Shown: in pieces, positions 9,751 to 23,320 of the stretch | Position numbering within the stretch: position 1 is the stretch's first letter | Layout of the letters: each line of letters starts with the position of its first letter | Assembly: GCA_963693285.1 (NCBI GenBank) | Contig: OY848918.1 | Coordinates: 8,249,156-8,313,155 of the forward strand | DNA length: 64,000 bases | Reading direction: 5' to 3' | Source: Xestospongia muta | Lineage: Eukaryota > Porifera > Demospongiae > Haplosclerida > Petrosiidae | Position numbers and translations under genes: made by a program | The notes under the pieces: generated by a model | Seen by the model: the letters and a program-made list of their open reading frames with translations, nothing else | Told to the model about the DNA's origin: nothing | The model's database searches: none

Positions 9751-11891
9751 ATGAAAAAGTATGGTACAATGTTGATTTGTCTTTTATTACCAGTCATAAG
9801 TGAGTTAATATATAATATTTGTTAGATAGCCTTACAGTGAACATAGAAGCTACAGTTACAAGTCTAGACTGTAATCATGGAGTATGTCCACAGACACAAG
9901 GAGCACTCACTTGTACAATAACAGGAGGTCAAGCAGCTTGGTATTCTCCTCCATCAGATAGTACTCTCATTGCTACAGTAAGTTCTGGAGAAGTTGTTAG
10001 TAGTAACACTGAGTTAATTGCTGCTCTTGTGAGTGTTAACAATTCTGGACTAACAACTAATTTAAGTTTTATTGCCACTACTGATAAGAATGGAACACAA
10101 GTCAGGTGTAGTGATGTAATAGATACAAACTCAATGACTTGTATTATTATGATATCAGGTATGTCACTAACAGTATCATATATAACTAACATGTACTATC
10201 ATTGTAAGGTCCTCCAAGTGATCCTCCTACAGGACTGGATTTTACAGCTCTTACAAACACATCAGTCACTCTTTACTGGTCACCTCCTACTCTTCATCCT
10301 AACTGTATAGTTAACTACACTGTTGAGATCAGGACAACTAGTGATAATATATTGATCAGTAATCTAAGTACTGGTAGTAATATCACCAGTATTAATGTAT
10401 CTACTGGTCTCTCTCAGTCAGTAGACTATCAATACAGAGTAGTAGGGTCTGATGCTGTTAATAGATTAGGACCCTATAGTCAATATACTATGTTCACTTT
10501 AGATGGTAAGAGTTAGATTATTCTAGTTCCCTTGAGGAGTACTAATTTTAAGTTCTACAGGCTGTACCACTAATTACTTATAACATCACAAAGAATACAG
10601 ACAACTACTTTATTGTTGTAATTTGGGAGGTATGTATTTCTGTATAATATAACTGAGTTTAGTATATTTATTTAGTCACCTCCTCTTTTCTCTCGTCCTC
10701 CTCTCTTGTACTACAAAGTCTATCACAACATATCAGGTTCACTAACTGTTAATATAACTACTTTTACTAACATTACATTGACTGGAGTACTAGCTGGATA
10801 TACCTACATTATAACAGTGGTACCAGTTAATATACTAGGAGATGGATACCCTAATAAGACTATAGGTTATTTAAATATTATTATAAAGTGTGTTATGCTT
10901 ACTTTTCATACAGTTATCATTTCTAAACAACCAATAATCACTAGTGTTGTAATAACATCATTTAACAAAAGTAATCAATTATTTATCTTTAAGGCTAATA
11001 ATATTATTAATACTGAACATGTAGATTGTCATTATTCTCATAATGTGCTGTCCAAACTAAGATAATTATTAATTATATTTGGTGATAGTGTGTACACACA
11101 CACACATTGGGTATTTGCTTGGGTCTGAGACAAGCATTCTACAAACACTCTTCACCAATGAAAAATTACATAAGCATAATTAGACCATTCAACAAATTTT
11201 ATTAATCAACAAATCTGTATGGTTTCTGGTTCAGGCAACTTTTTATTCTACACAATGATCTGACACTTACTACTTACTTTTCCCTATTATTGTAGTCATC
11301 ATAACAAGTGCTTCATTAAATATTAGTAAGTGCATAAATATTTGTGATATTTATAGAAACTACAAGTTCATTGATGTTATTGTCAATTCCAACAACTATT
11401 ACATCTTTTTACTTAACTGGTAGGACCTTAAAACCCATTTGAATACATAATTACTTATCTATTTCACAGACACTTACTTTAGTTCTTCAGTCATTCAAAT
11501 TCCTACAGTCACTATAACTTCCACTGTTTGTACATGTCCAAGTAATTTATAGTCAAAAGTGTAAGTGTACAATTATATTTCCATTGTAGCTAATGAAAAA
11601 CAACAAACCTCATGTTTAGCAGGTAATTAAACAAATGCATTATATTACTGAATTGTTTACTTAACAGTGAGTATACCAGTTAGTATGTTCCTCTCTTCTC
11701 TATTAACTGCTGTTATTACTACACTTATTGTCTATCTCATTATGAGGAAGAGGAGCTACAATAAAGATACTCCACCCACTACTACTACCCAATTAGGTCC
11801 AATATATGATGATGTTAAGTTACCAGAGACCTCAGAACATAAAGAGATCATTGAATTACAAGGAAATACTGCTTATGGATATATTAATTAA
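9751..11891 (+). CDS. Receptor B1: Ig + 2 FN3 + TM + short tail (intact)
   Basis: Eleven exons, all phases compatible, about 470 residues: 9751-9799, 9838-10158, 10209-10505, 10553-10629, 10676-10865, 10914-10970, 11296-11325, 11357-11419, 11470-11541, 11590-11622, 11668-11891. Exons 1-5 are homologous to A2 (signal peptide MKKYGTMLICLLLPVI, Ig-like domain, FN3-1, FN3-2). The stalk differs: it has a CTCP-like cysteine pair (VCTCP) in exon 9. The last exon encodes the helix (MFLSSLLTAVITTLIVYLIM), basic KRRS-like residues and a short tail with IYDDVKLP and C-terminal AYGYIN. The second motif has Asn at +2 of the last Tyr, as Grb2-type SH2 ligands do. Tail B lacks both the ITIM series and the proline-rich end. 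Inferred: a paired receptor with the same kind of ectodomain but different signalling. Confidence 0.85.
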
Positions 11892-12857
11892 AAATATTAT
11901 GTTAACTTTATTATACATAATTACTAAAGTCGGTTAAGTTATGTGATGACAGTATGCTTAATTATAAAAAGACTCACTTAAAATCATATTGGTGTCAATA
12001 TAGATAATAGAGTTAATAATTCATTTATCTTACTTTATTATTTCTATCATTGAACTAACAAGTTCACATCAATTTATTATTTAAAGTATATTCTGTTATA
12101 TAATACACATGTAAAATATTGTAAACACAACATGTTACATTATGTGACTTAAAATTATGTGTACTAATTTCATTGTTATATACAATATGAACTTCATTAC
12201 AATCATATTAACAACTGTTACTGTTATCATTATTATCTGGTTGAAAATATTGCATTATTTTAGAACTTTTAGTTAAGGATTTTTTAATTTTTAAAAAGTT
12301 GATGTTGACACGAGCATTATCTTTTTATCAAATATAAACTATTTTATCCTGATAAATAAATACACCCATATAGCAACAATTATAATAATGATACATTAAC
12401 AAGAAACTATATCACATCATTTACGAACTATTATTATAAATATTACATGTTATCTAGACCTATATGTTGTATAAAGACTTATGTCATACAAGTTGATACT
12501 TTACACCCACACATAGAGTAATTATAACATGTAGTCTGTTAAGTTTACATCAACTATCATAACATATGTACTTCATTTCCTATTTTATTTTCCTTTATTT
12601 ATATACTAAACAATACTAGCAGATTCAATGTTCATACCAAACAATACATTGCTATAGCACACCAATACATGATTACAATAATTACAATTATAATTACAAT
12701 ATAAAACATCAAAGGGCATAGTTTACCAAGAATTTACACAAGATTTAACCAATCAAATACGACTTGGTGATATCAATCCTTTTAAGTGACACCATTTGAT
12801 ATCATTACATTATATATTAATTATTAATCACTAGTATTCTTAATATTCATTGTGACA

Positions 12858-12889
<32 letters not shown>

Positions 12890-12890
12890 C

Positions 12891-12987
<97 letters not shown>

Positions 12988-14360
12988 GCTAATGTATGTT
13001 TATTTAATATATTTACATCATCTGATGCATCATCCTTACATCAAAGGTAAACTTATTTTATCTTCATAAACAAACACACATTACTATAGACCATATAAAA
13101 CATAGAACAATATACAAAGTAACTTGTGTACTACTTCAAATTAGTGTTAATTGACTGATGATATATGTATGATTAGCAGATTAGCATATGTAATAGTGGT
13201 AAGGTAAGTGGTAACTGACTGGGTATTTTATTTTATTATTATTGTCATAACATGAAACTAATAATGATAAAGTTAATTATAAATACTTTTATCTTACCAC
13301 AATATTATCAATGAAATATAATAACACAATGAACATGAAACTTACAATAAATCATCAAAGGAATTAACTAAAAATGGACCAGTTATTTATCAAACAATAA
13401 CTTAGCTTTTTCAACTTTGAACTTTTAGTCACAAACACCATCTTCCAAAATACATACACATGTACTTGTACAAATATTAATTAAAAGAAGGGTAGCTTAT
13501 AGAGGCAGTGACTAGATACAGCCTGCTGCCACCACAATAGACAAAGCCCATCCCACTGAGTCACACCAATGTTACCTTCACCAGATAATGATAAAAAGAT
13601 GTCTTGTTTAGTTTATTTATTTATTGACTAATACATCTTATTTTTCTGATGTATATAGTTTAATACTTTTACTACCCCTCTCCCAGACCGACTCTCTGTA
13701 ATGTAACATCTATTCAATGGAGTATATTGTATGCATTAAAAGCATGACTGAGTGAATTAAATAAAGGAGGGAAATCAGAATAGTAGGTAGTTGTAATGGT
13801 GGTCTCGGAACCAGATATTCTTCAGCTGTAAACTAATCCACCAAATAAAAAAAATTATTTGAAAGTGGTGCCTGTCAATGGCTACCTTCATCGGTAATAT
13901 TATAAAAGTATAGAGAGGCAGTCAATAAATAAAACTAAAATGAATAAACAAATAAAGATAAGAATGTACTTTAAAACATGATGAGGACAATATAAGGATG
14001 AATAGTTAAGCTATGTACTAGTACTGGATAATAGATTAGTATATATACTTGTACTACATAATACATAACAATATTACATATTGTGTTATATTAGTGTATG
14101 AAGTATATGATATGTACTATCTATATATATTATGTTATACTTAGTTGGTAATTTATATTGATTGTGTATGTGTTGTATATTATGAACTTATAATGAAATA
14201 AACTTTGATGTTGTTGTTACATATTTCAACTAATTACTTCATTGTAAACAGTGTACCTTGTACAAACATTATTTGAACTATAATCAATACCACTTTTATT
14301 ATACATGTTACATATAAAGTATATGACTTATAGCATTAGGTGTTGTTCACGGAACTATGT
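11892..14360. repeat. B1 downstream region joined to the intergenic unit, copy 3
   Basis: 11892-12780 is AT-rich with no gene seen; a large part of it recurs after the chimera at 53414-53990. From about 12810 the sequence is the standard intergenic unit (microsatellite, conserved stretch including 13490-13600). No supported coding sequence. Confidence 0.6.
12858..12985. repeat. Compound (GT)n/(AT)n microsatellite
   Basis: GT runs at 12860-12889 and 12901-12922 alternate with AT runs up to 12985. Same unit position as the pure AT repeats at 2024 and 7933. The cysteine- and isoleucine-rich frame across it is an artefact of the repeat. Confidence 0.95.
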
Positions 14361-14935
14361 TGGTTTAGGATTTATAATAATTTATAATTAATCACTTATA
14401 ATATTACAAAGAATATAGTGAACTGCAGTATTGTTGGGAGTTGAAATTGTTTATAATAACTGAGTCTAGTTTAATTTGTTTAGTCACATCCTCTCTCCTC
14501 TCATCATTCTTGTACTAATTTTTAGTACTACAGGCTGTACCACTAATCACATATAATATCACAAAAAAAGTATAGACAACTACACTATTGTTGTGATTTG
14601 GGAGGTGTGTATTTCTGTTTATAATAACTGAGTCTAGTTTTTTCGTTTATTCACCTCCTCTCTCCTCTTGTCCTCCTCTCTTGTACTATAAAGTCTATCA
14701 TAACATATCAGGTTCACTAACTGTTAATATAACCACTGTTACTAACATTACAATGACTGGAGTACTAGCTGGATATACCTACATTATAACACTGGTACCA
14801 GTTAATATACTAGGAGATGGATACCCTAATAAGACTATAGGTTATTTAAATATTATTATAAAGTGTGTTATGTTTACTTCTCATACAGTTATCATTTATG
14901 ATGAACCAATGATAATTAGTGTCAACATATTATAG
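14361..14935 (+). pseudogene. Receptor relic R2 (exon 4 copies, exon 5, short end exon)
   Basis: Two partial copies of FN3-2 exon 4 (about 14395-14450 and 14523-14605) precede an intact FN3-2 exon 5 (to about 14841) and the short terminal exon with YDEPMIISVNIL and TAG. There is no signal peptide or Ig exon. Confidence 0.7.
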
Positions 14936-15177
14936 TATTATAGAATATCATTTTTAATTTTTTAATATCAGTCAGTAAAGTGAAATTATAATACAATTTC
15001 ATCTTTCTATATATATCATATATATATAAGAGCTCTCATCTAAATTCCAATAATTGATTATAAACACATTCAATATAGATAGTTAAAAGTCAAACTTGTA
15101 TGTTGACAACCATTGTAGTTAACACAGAAGTCAATTTTAAGAACAGCATAAGTATTTACAATGAGTAACCTAATAGT

Positions 15178-15299
15178 TGAGTTATAATGTAGACTCAACC
15201 CACAAAACACACCACCTCTTTACATAAATAAGTCTAACAGGTATCATTGTCATTCATAAATCCATTGTATCATAACTAAAATCTACCCATCCAGTCAAA
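15178..15299 (+). promoter_or_regulatory. Conserved upstream block of B2
   Basis: Same block as before A2 and B1, although the gene behind it is broken. Confidence 0.4.
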
Positions 15300-17339
15300 A
15301 TGAAAAAGTGTATTGCAACATTGATTTGTCTTCTATTACCAGTAATAAGTGAGTTAAATATAATATTTGTTAGTATGACCTTATAGCAAATATAGAAGAA
15401 ATAAATATAGAATATTTATTTCTTATAGTGAACATAGAAGCTTCAGTTACAAGTCTAGACTGTAATCATGGAGTGTGTCCACAGACACAAGGAGCACTCA
15501 CTTGTACAATAACAGGAAGTGTAGCAGCTTGGTATTCTCTTCGATCAGATAGTACATTGCTACAGTAAGTTCTGGACAAGTTAATAATGTTGATAATACT
15601 GGGTTTACTGCTGCTTTTGTGAGCAATACGTCTAGACTAACAACTACTTTAAGTTTTACTGTCACTACTGATAAGTATGGAACACAAGTCAGGTATAGTA
15701 ATGTAATAGATACAAACTCAATGACTTGTACTATTATGATATCAGGTATGTCACTAACAGTATCATAATATATAACTAACATGTACTATCATTATAAGAA
15801 CCTCCAAGTGATGTTCCTACAGGACTGGGTTTTACAGCTCTCACTAACACTTCAGTCACTCTCTACTGGTCACCTCCTACTCTTCATCCTAACTGTATAG
15901 TTAACTACACTGTTGAGATCATGACAACCAGTGATAATATATTGATCAGTAGTCTTAGTACTGGTAGTAATATCACCAGTATTAATGTATCTACTGTTCT
16001 CTCTCAGTCAGTAGAGTATCGGTACAGAGTAGTAGGGTCTGATATTATCAATAGATTATGACCCTATAGTCAATATACTATGTTCTCTCTGGATGGTAAG
16101 AATGAAATAGTTTTAATACCTTATCTAATATTTCATTAGTTCTACAGGCTGTACCACTAATCACTTATAATATCACAAAGAATACAGAAAACTACACTAT
16201 TATTGTGATTTGAGAGATGTGTATTTCTGTTTATAATAACTGTGTCTAGTATTTTCATTTAGTCACCTTCTCTCTCCTTTCATCCTCCTCTCTTGAACTA
16301 CACTATTATTGTCATTTGGAAGGTATATATATATTGTTGTTCATAATATTGTTACTTTAGTTTCATTTAGTCTCCTTCTCTCTCCTCTCATCCTCCTCTC
16401 TTGTACTATAAAGTCTATCACAACAAATCAGGCTCACTAACTGTTAATGTAACTACTGTTACTAACATTACATTGACTGGAGTACTAGCTGGATATACCT
16501 ACATTATAACAGTGGTACCAGTTAATATACTAGGAGATGGATACCCTAATAAGACTATAGGTTATTTAAATATTATTATAAAGTGTGTTATGTTTATTTC
16601 TCATACAGTTTACATTCCTGAAGAACCAACAATTACTAGTGTTGTAATAATGTCATTTAATGAAAGTAATCAATGTATTATTTATTAGTAAATGTACTTA
16701 CTACTTTTCCTTATTATTGTAGTCATCAAAACAAATGTTCTATTAAATTGTAGTAAGTACAAATATATAATATATGTACATAGTTTATGATATTTATAGA
16801 AACTGTAAGTTTATTGATGTCATTGTCAATTCCAGCAAGTATTACATTTTTTTACTTAACTGGAAAGTGCTATATTATAGTCAATTTTACTAAATGATTA
16901 CTTATCTGTTTCATAGACATTTACTTGAGTTCTTCACACATTCAAATTAATACAGTCATTTTAACTTCAACTGCTTGTACATGTCCAAGTAATTACTAGG
17001 CAAAAGTGTAAGTGTACAATTTTATTTTCATTATAGCTAATGAAAGACAACAAACATGTTCATCAGGTAATTTATAAAACAAACATGTTACATTAATGAA
17101 TTGTTTATTTAACAGTGAGTATACCAGTCAGTATGTTCCTCTCTTCTCTATTAACTGCTGTTATTACTACATTTATTGTATATCTCATTGTCAGGAGGAG
17201 GAGCTACAATAAAGACACTCCACCCACTACTACTACCCAATTAGGTCCAATATATGATGATGTTAAGTTACCAGAGACCTCAGAACATAAAGAGATCATT
17301 GAAATACAAGGAAATACTGCTTATGGATATATTAATTAA
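15300..17339 (+). pseudogene. Receptor B2, type B, disrupted
   Basis: Layout as in B1. The signal peptide exon (15300-15348, MKCIATL-like start with Cys-Ile-Ala-Thr) and FN3-2 exon 5 (16371-16560) are open, as is the last exon (17116-17339, helix plus IYDDV and AYGYIN). Disabling changes: a 4-bp deletion in the Ig exon after AGT (about 15554) leading to TAA at 15566; TGA replacing GGA in FN3-1 at 16059; TGA at 16211 in exon 4 with loss of its donor, followed by a partial exon 4/5 duplication; and the donor of stalk exon 8 changed from GT to GA near 16862. Intron 1 carries an insertion of about 50 bp that duplicates the acceptor region. Probably not a functional receptor, but its tail exon has been kept open. 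Confidence 0.8.
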
Positions 17340-17564
17340 GAACATGTGTTAACTTTATTATACATAATTACTAATATCAGTCAAGTTATGTGATGACAAT
17401 ACATTTAAGGTTTTTCTAAGGTAATTCTAATTAATTAATTTTATTAATAAATAATATCTTCATCACAATTTGTAAGAACGTTTTGTGTGAGTTGGTCAAA
17501 CATGGAATCTCATTGCTTTCCAAAATACCACAGTTTTCACTATTGACTATCAAAACATTTACAT
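17340..17564. other. Tail-to-tail spacer at the inversion
   Basis: AT-rich DNA between the plus-strand B2 and the minus-strand block. The orientation of the cluster switches here. No gene seen. Confidence 0.5.
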
Positions 17565-18640
17565 TTAAAAATAAACAAGCAAACAAGTAAATAATAATGT
17601 GACAACACTAGTACTAGTAATTATTGGTTCCTCATCAGGAATGATAACTGTATGGGAAGTAAACATAACACACTTTATAACAATATTTAAATAACCTATA
17701 GTCTTATTAGGGTATCCATCTCCTAGTATATTAACTGGTACCACTGTTATAATGTAGGTATATCCAGCTAGTACTCCAGTCAATGTAATGTTAGTAACAG
17801 TAGTTATATTAACAGTTAGTGAACCTGATATGTTGTGATAGACTTTGTAGTACAAGAGATGAGGACGAGAGGAGAGAGGAGGACACTAAATGAAACTAGA
17901 ATATTATCAAGTGATTATAAATATTATACCTCCAAAAAAATAAAAATATTATAATCTGTGTTGTTTGTAATAGTATAAGTGATTAGTATCAGTACAGCTT
18001 CTAGAACTAATAAAACACATTACTTAATATAGTAGTGAAACTAATTAATTCATACCTCCAAAGTGAACATAGAGTAATGACTATAGGGTCCTAATCTATT
18101 GACACCATCATACCCTACTACTCTGTACTGATACTCTACTGACTGAGTAAGACCAGTAGATACATAAATATTGGTGATATTACTACCAGTACTAAGACTA
18201 TTGATCATTATATTATCACTGGTTGAGAGAGGAGTAGACTAAATGAAAAAATAGACTCAGTTATTGTAATACATAATACATACCTCCCAAATCACAACAA
18301 TAGTGTATTTCTCTGAGTTCTTTGTGATATTATAAGTGATTAGTGGTACAGCCTGTAGAACTAAAAACTAGCACTCCTCAAGGGAACTAGAATAATCTAA
18401 ATCTTACCATCTAAAGTGAACATAGTATAATGACTATAGGGTCCAAATCCATTAATAACACCAGACCTTATTACTCTGAACTGATACTCTACTGACTGAA
18501 ATAGACCAGTAGATACATTAATACTGGTGATATTACTACCAGTACTAAGACTACTGATCAATATATTATCACTGGTTGTCCTGATCTCAACATTGTAGAC
18601 AATTATAGCATGTGATAAACTGACACACACATAATGTGCA
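17565..18640 (-). pseudogene. FN3 exon relic downstream of B3
   Basis: On the minus strand a chain of FN3 pieces follows B3: a diverged FN3-1 half (18630-18416, with VYNVEIRTTSDN and GPYSHYTMF), an exon 4, a fusion of the exon 5 start to an FN3-1 half (about 18240-18060), another exon 4 (about 18003-17935), exon 5 (about 17893-17704) and an end exon with TAA. The fused exon has lost one base before its donor (TTGGAG for TTGGATG), which breaks the frame. No signal peptide, helix or tail. A shorter copy of its first part lies at 24610-25000. Confidence 0.65.
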
Positions 18641-18815
18641 TAATTAGGTTAAATGAATCTCTCTTTAGTTTCAATATACTTACCATCCTAGGTCACTTAA
18701 ATTAATAAAATTTAATTTTCATAAAATAGTATATATAAGTTATACGTGTAACACTTAAAAATTGACACAATCATGTCTAAAAATGTCTATTTTATGATAT
18801 AAAGTATGAAATTCT

Positions 18816-20745
18816 CTAAGTAATATATCCATAAGCAGTATTTCCTTGTAATTCAATGATCTCTTTTTGTTCTGAGGTTTCTGGTAACTTAACATCATCA
18901 TATATTGGACCTAATTGGGTAGTAGTAGTGGGTGGAGTGTCTTTATTGTAGCTCCTCCTCCTCATAATGAGATAAACAATAAGTGTAGTAATAACAGCAG
19001 TTAATAGAGAAGAGAGGAACATACTGACTGGTATACTCACTGTTAAGTAAATAATTTATTAATGTAACATGTTTGTTTTATTACCTGCTAAACATGATGT
19101 TTGTTGGTTTACAATAGCTGTAATGGGCAACAGAATTATATAAACTTCAACTATTATTATAATGTACCTGGACAAGTTGAAGTAGTTACAGTTGAAGATA
19201 CAGTCACTTTCAAAGTAGAAATCATTAAAGAACTTAAATAAATTGTATCTACAATGTAAAGAAATAGATAACTGTTCAATGAGATTATATATGACATACT
19301 GCTAGTGTGAAGACATAGTAAAATAAAAAAATATAAAATATATATATATCATCGAACCTACACTTACATATTCTGGATGAATCACTTGTGATCATTACCT
19401 TTGTAGAATATGAACTATGTTCATTTATCAATGACTTTGATACTATTATAGTTTATATAAGTAATATTATTTATTTATAAATAGTCTTACCATGATATTT
19501 AGATGACGATATGACAACATTATTACTAGTAATTATTGATTCTTTAGGAATGATAACTGTATGAGAAGTAAACATAACACACTTTATAATAATATTTAAA
19601 TAACCTATAGTCTTATTAGGGTATCCATCTCCTAGTATATTAACTGGTACCACTGTTATAATGTAGATATATCCAGCTAGTACTCCACTCAATGTAATGT
19701 TAGTAACAGTAGTTATATTAGCAGTTAGTGAACCTGATATGTTGTGATAGACTTTGTAGTACAAGAGAGGAGGACGAGAAGAGAGAGGAGGAGACTAAAT
19801 GAAACTAGAGTAATATTTCAAGTAATTATGAATAATATACCTTCCAAAAAATAAAAATATTATAGCTGTCTATGTTGTTTGTAATTGCATAAGTGATTAG
19901 TGGTACAGCTTCTAGAACTAATAAAGCAGATCACTTAATATAATATTAAAACTAATTAATTCATACCATCCAAAGTGAACATAGTATATTGACTATAGGG
20001 TCCTAATCTATTGATAGTATCAGACCCTACTACTCTGTATTGATACTCTACTGACTGAAAGAGATTAGTAGATACATTAATACTGGTGATATTACTACCA
20101 GTACTAAAACTATTGATCAATATATTATCACTGGTTGTCCTGATCTCAACAGTGTAGTTAACTATACAGTTAGGATGAAGAGTAGGAGGTGACCAGTAAA
20201 GAGTGACTGAAGTGTTTGTGAGAGCTGTAAAACCCAGTCCTGTAGGAGCATCACTTGGAGAACCTTATAATGATAGTACATGCTAGTTATATATGATACT
20301 GTTAGTGACATACCTGATATCACAATAGTACAAGTCATTGAATTTGTATCTATTAAATCAGCACACCTGACTTGTGTTCCATTCTTATCAGTAGTGGCAG
20401 TAAAGCTTAAATTAGTTGTTAGTCCAGAAGTATTGCTCACAAGAGCAGCAGTAAACCCAGTATTATCAACATTACTAACTTGTCCAGAACTTACTGTAGC
20501 AATGGGATTACTATCTGATGGAGGAGAATACCAAGCTGCTACACTGCCTGTTATTGTACAAGTGAGTGCTCCTTGTGTCTGTGGACATACTCCATGATTA
20601 CATTCTAGACTTGTAACTGAAGCTTCTATATAAACTATATATAATGATATTTATAGCATTGTATACTTTGTTCATAACAGCATAAGATACACTTACCTCT
20701 GACAAGGAAGAGAAGATAAATAACTGTTGCATCATACCTCTCCAT
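18816..20745 (-). CDS. Receptor B3: Ig + 2 FN3 + TM + short tail (intact, inverted)
   Basis: Ten exons on the minus strand, phases compatible, about 470 residues: 20745-20697, 20634-20314, 20263-19967, 19917-19841, 19794-19605, 19556-19491, 19442-19368, 19248-19168, 19117-19085, 19039-18816. The signal peptide differs from the other copies (MERYDATVIYLLFLVR), as does the upstream region, which has only a short ACTCAACC match. Ig-like domain, FN3-1 and FN3-2 are as in B1, with exon 4 diverged (ITNNIDSYNIFIFW). One stalk exon is reduced to a remnant near 19295-19310; skipping it keeps the frame. The stalk has STCP. The last exon is the tail B module with IYDDVKLP and C-terminal AYGYIT, so Asn at the +2 site of the last Tyr is replaced by Thr. 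Confidence 0.8.
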
Positions 20746-21142
20746 TTTATCTGTGGGCGGTAATATACTGGGTGTTAATAGGTTGAGTTTAGTATAAGGT
20801 TCTAAATTGTATTATTAGTGTAAATATATGATTCTATAATGACAACAATGTATAATATTGATATTGTTTACTTTCATTATATGAGGTATACATAGCAACA
20901 CAAATGTTTACTATATTTATGTAAATAAATATATGTAATGTCAGTGAATTATTTAAGGAACAATTGTTTAATGAGCTGCATAGGACATTGTTAGCAATAT
21001 GTTTACAAAAAATAATTAAAATATATTATCAAACCAATAAATGTGAATACATGTATAGACGAACTGATAAGAACATGTCATTGTTTTTGCATGGTATTGC
21101 AACTAAAAATTAATCTAATTTTTACAATATTATATAAATCAC
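20746..21142. other. Upstream region of B3
   Basis: AT-rich, no gene seen. Read on the minus strand it has ACTCAACCTATTAACACC about 50 bp before the B3 start, a weak match to the conserved upstream block of the other genes. Confidence 0.35.
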
Positions 21143-21752
21143 CATTTATCATAAGTACTGGACCAAGTCCAATGATATTAACAGCTGTGATATTAATATT
21201 GTAATATTGACCAGGAGTTAGTCCAGTAATAATAACACTGGTATTAGCAGTATTAATAACTGTATTGGTCAATGGATTTGTTACAATATAATATAAAATA
21301 GGAGGACAAGATATGTCAACTAGTGTCTGTAAATAGGAATGAGATATTTAGTTAGTACTATTATCTTAAATTACTTCCCAAATTAGTTCAATATTAGTAT
21401 TTGAAATTGAAAACAAAGTGACATTTGTAAGTTGTAATAAAAGATAAGATTATATAACAAAAAGTTGCTTATTTTATCTTACCATACCAAGAAAAAAGAA
21501 AAGAACTTGATAAAGAACGTGTCATTATTAATGGCATCATAACTATATAAGGAGTTTATCCTATTTCTGTACAATATTATATTAACTTACCATTATTTAA
21601 AAGTATTGGACCAGGTGCAATGATATTAACAGTTGTGATATTAATATTGTAATATTGACCAGGAGTTAGTCCAGTAATAATAACACTGGTATTAGTAGTA
21701 TTAATAACTGTATTGGTCAATGGATTTGTCACAATATAATATAGAATTGATC
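21143..21752 (-). pseudogene. Pair of diverged FN3 half-domain exons
   Basis: Two minus-strand exons, 21752-21591 and 21326-21143, both encode the C-terminal half of an FN3 domain (YYIVTNPLTNTVIN, TSVIITGLTPGQYYNINIT). They correspond in position and 3' phase to exon 5 of the receptors but belong to a different subfamily. The 21591 exon has a GTAAGT donor. They lie downstream, in the minus direction, of the orphan tail at 22071, so they do not form a gene with it. No start, helix or partner exons seen. Confidence 0.55.
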
Positions 21753-22070
21753 CTGCTCTAACAGAATATATTTAAATGTAGGTACATGACAACATTACAC
21801 ATTTTATTAATTGGCTCTTTACTCGAGGCTAGTTGATAATGTCACAATCTAATAGTACCATTCAAATATGATAGTTTATTATATTCACTGCCTTTGGTAG
21901 ATTGCCCTCTTCCTCTTATCGACTGCCACAGCTATTTATAATAGTGATGTATGATTGAAACTTAAATATGATATATACTACAATTATTATTTTGAAAAAA
22001 GAACTTTTTAAAATAAAACAATTCTTTAGAAAATCATGCTATAGAGTACATTATATGAAATAATCAAACA

Positions 22071-22700
22071 CTAGTTATCTTTATTTATTGTTTCATAAAC
22101 TGGAGGAGTATTAAGTGATGGTTGTTGTTCCACTGTACTATATGCTACATTCTCTGTTACTTCAATTGGTGACTGATCATCTGATCCTTTAATTATACCA
22201 TAGGCTTCATTTTTTTTCTGAGAAGAACTCTTTTATCACTGGACTAGTCTCACCTCTACCCTGTTTAGCACTGGACACTAGTAGGACACACAAACATACA
22301 GTGGTAATAGTACAACTCACTACTATATAGTACCTACCTTTATATATCAAGATTACTACAATAGTTAAAATAACAATTATTATTATTAGTACTAGTAAGA
22401 TAACAATACTAATAATAATACCAGTAATAACTCCATTACTTAGTACTATGTAAATATAAGAGAAATAGTGAACAACAATTTATAGTAATATATAACATAC
22501 CACTACTGGTCTATCTGTAGGGAGACTTGTTACAGTAAGTATAACAAGTACTGAAGGTAGTAGATGCGGGTCCTATAATCAACACATTAGGCAGATGATA
22601 AAACATTGTATATAGAGGTATGTAGGGATGGTCTACATTATCCATTGACATGATTGTAGTAATAACTACAAATTATCTCACCATAATTGATCACTACTCT
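22071..22700 (-). pseudogene. Orphan transmembrane exon and third tail type (C)
   Basis: A minus-strand exon at 22445-22338 encodes a strongly hydrophobic helix (GVITGIIISIVILLVLIIII). A following exon (about 22217 down to the TAG at 22073-22071) encodes a tail with EAYGIIKG, VAYSTVEQ and PVYETINKDN; VAYSTV fits the ITIM consensus. The simplest join is one base out of frame at a run of eight A; a join using the donor after GGTAG and an acceptor after AAAAGAG restores the frame but is weak. The upstream exon (about 22533-22503) also does not match in phase. No ectodomain is present. I read this as the remains of a third receptor class. Confidence 0.5.
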
Positions 22701-23320
22701 TTTATACTATGTATTGTTTGTTTCTATAACAATATCTTTGTCAAGTAATGTTTGTAAGCATTATATTAAAAACTTGATTAATTGTTTTAGTTGTAATGTA
22801 TAAGATATATCATAAAAACTAATCAGATCATCTTCCAAAATACACACACATGTACTTGTACTAGTAGACATCTACATCTCAACAACACCCACACATAACT
22901 CAATAATTACACTATGTAGTTAGTATAGTTTACATTAACTATTATAACATTATATGATGTACTTCATTTCCTCCTATATCATATATTTACTTCATATATT
23001 ATTTATTCTTGCAAAACTGTAAATATGACTGAGAAATAAGAAGAGAGAGAGAGAAACTCAAACAATGACAGCATACAACAACAAGCATGATCTATTTAGT
23101 ATTAAATAATAGAAAGGTAGTCTGTAGAGCCAGTGACTAGCTACAACCTGCTGCTTCTACAACAGATGAGGCCTATCCTATTGAGTCAAATCAATGTTTC
23201 CTTCACCTGATAATGATATAAAGATGTGTTGTTGATTTTATTTATACATTTATTGACTATTGCATTTTATTTTTCTGATGTGTATATTTTAAAATTTGTT
23301 ACTACCCCTCCTCCCAGACT
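22701..23320. other. AT-rich spacer with a diverged copy of the unit island
   Basis: No gene seen. About 23105-23215 is a diverged copy of the island found in each intergenic unit (AGCCAGTGACTAGCTACAAC). Confidence 0.4.

Noticed and set aside
12859..13050. Cysteine/valine and isoleucine/tyrosine frame
   Set aside because: A direct translation of GT and AT microsatellites.
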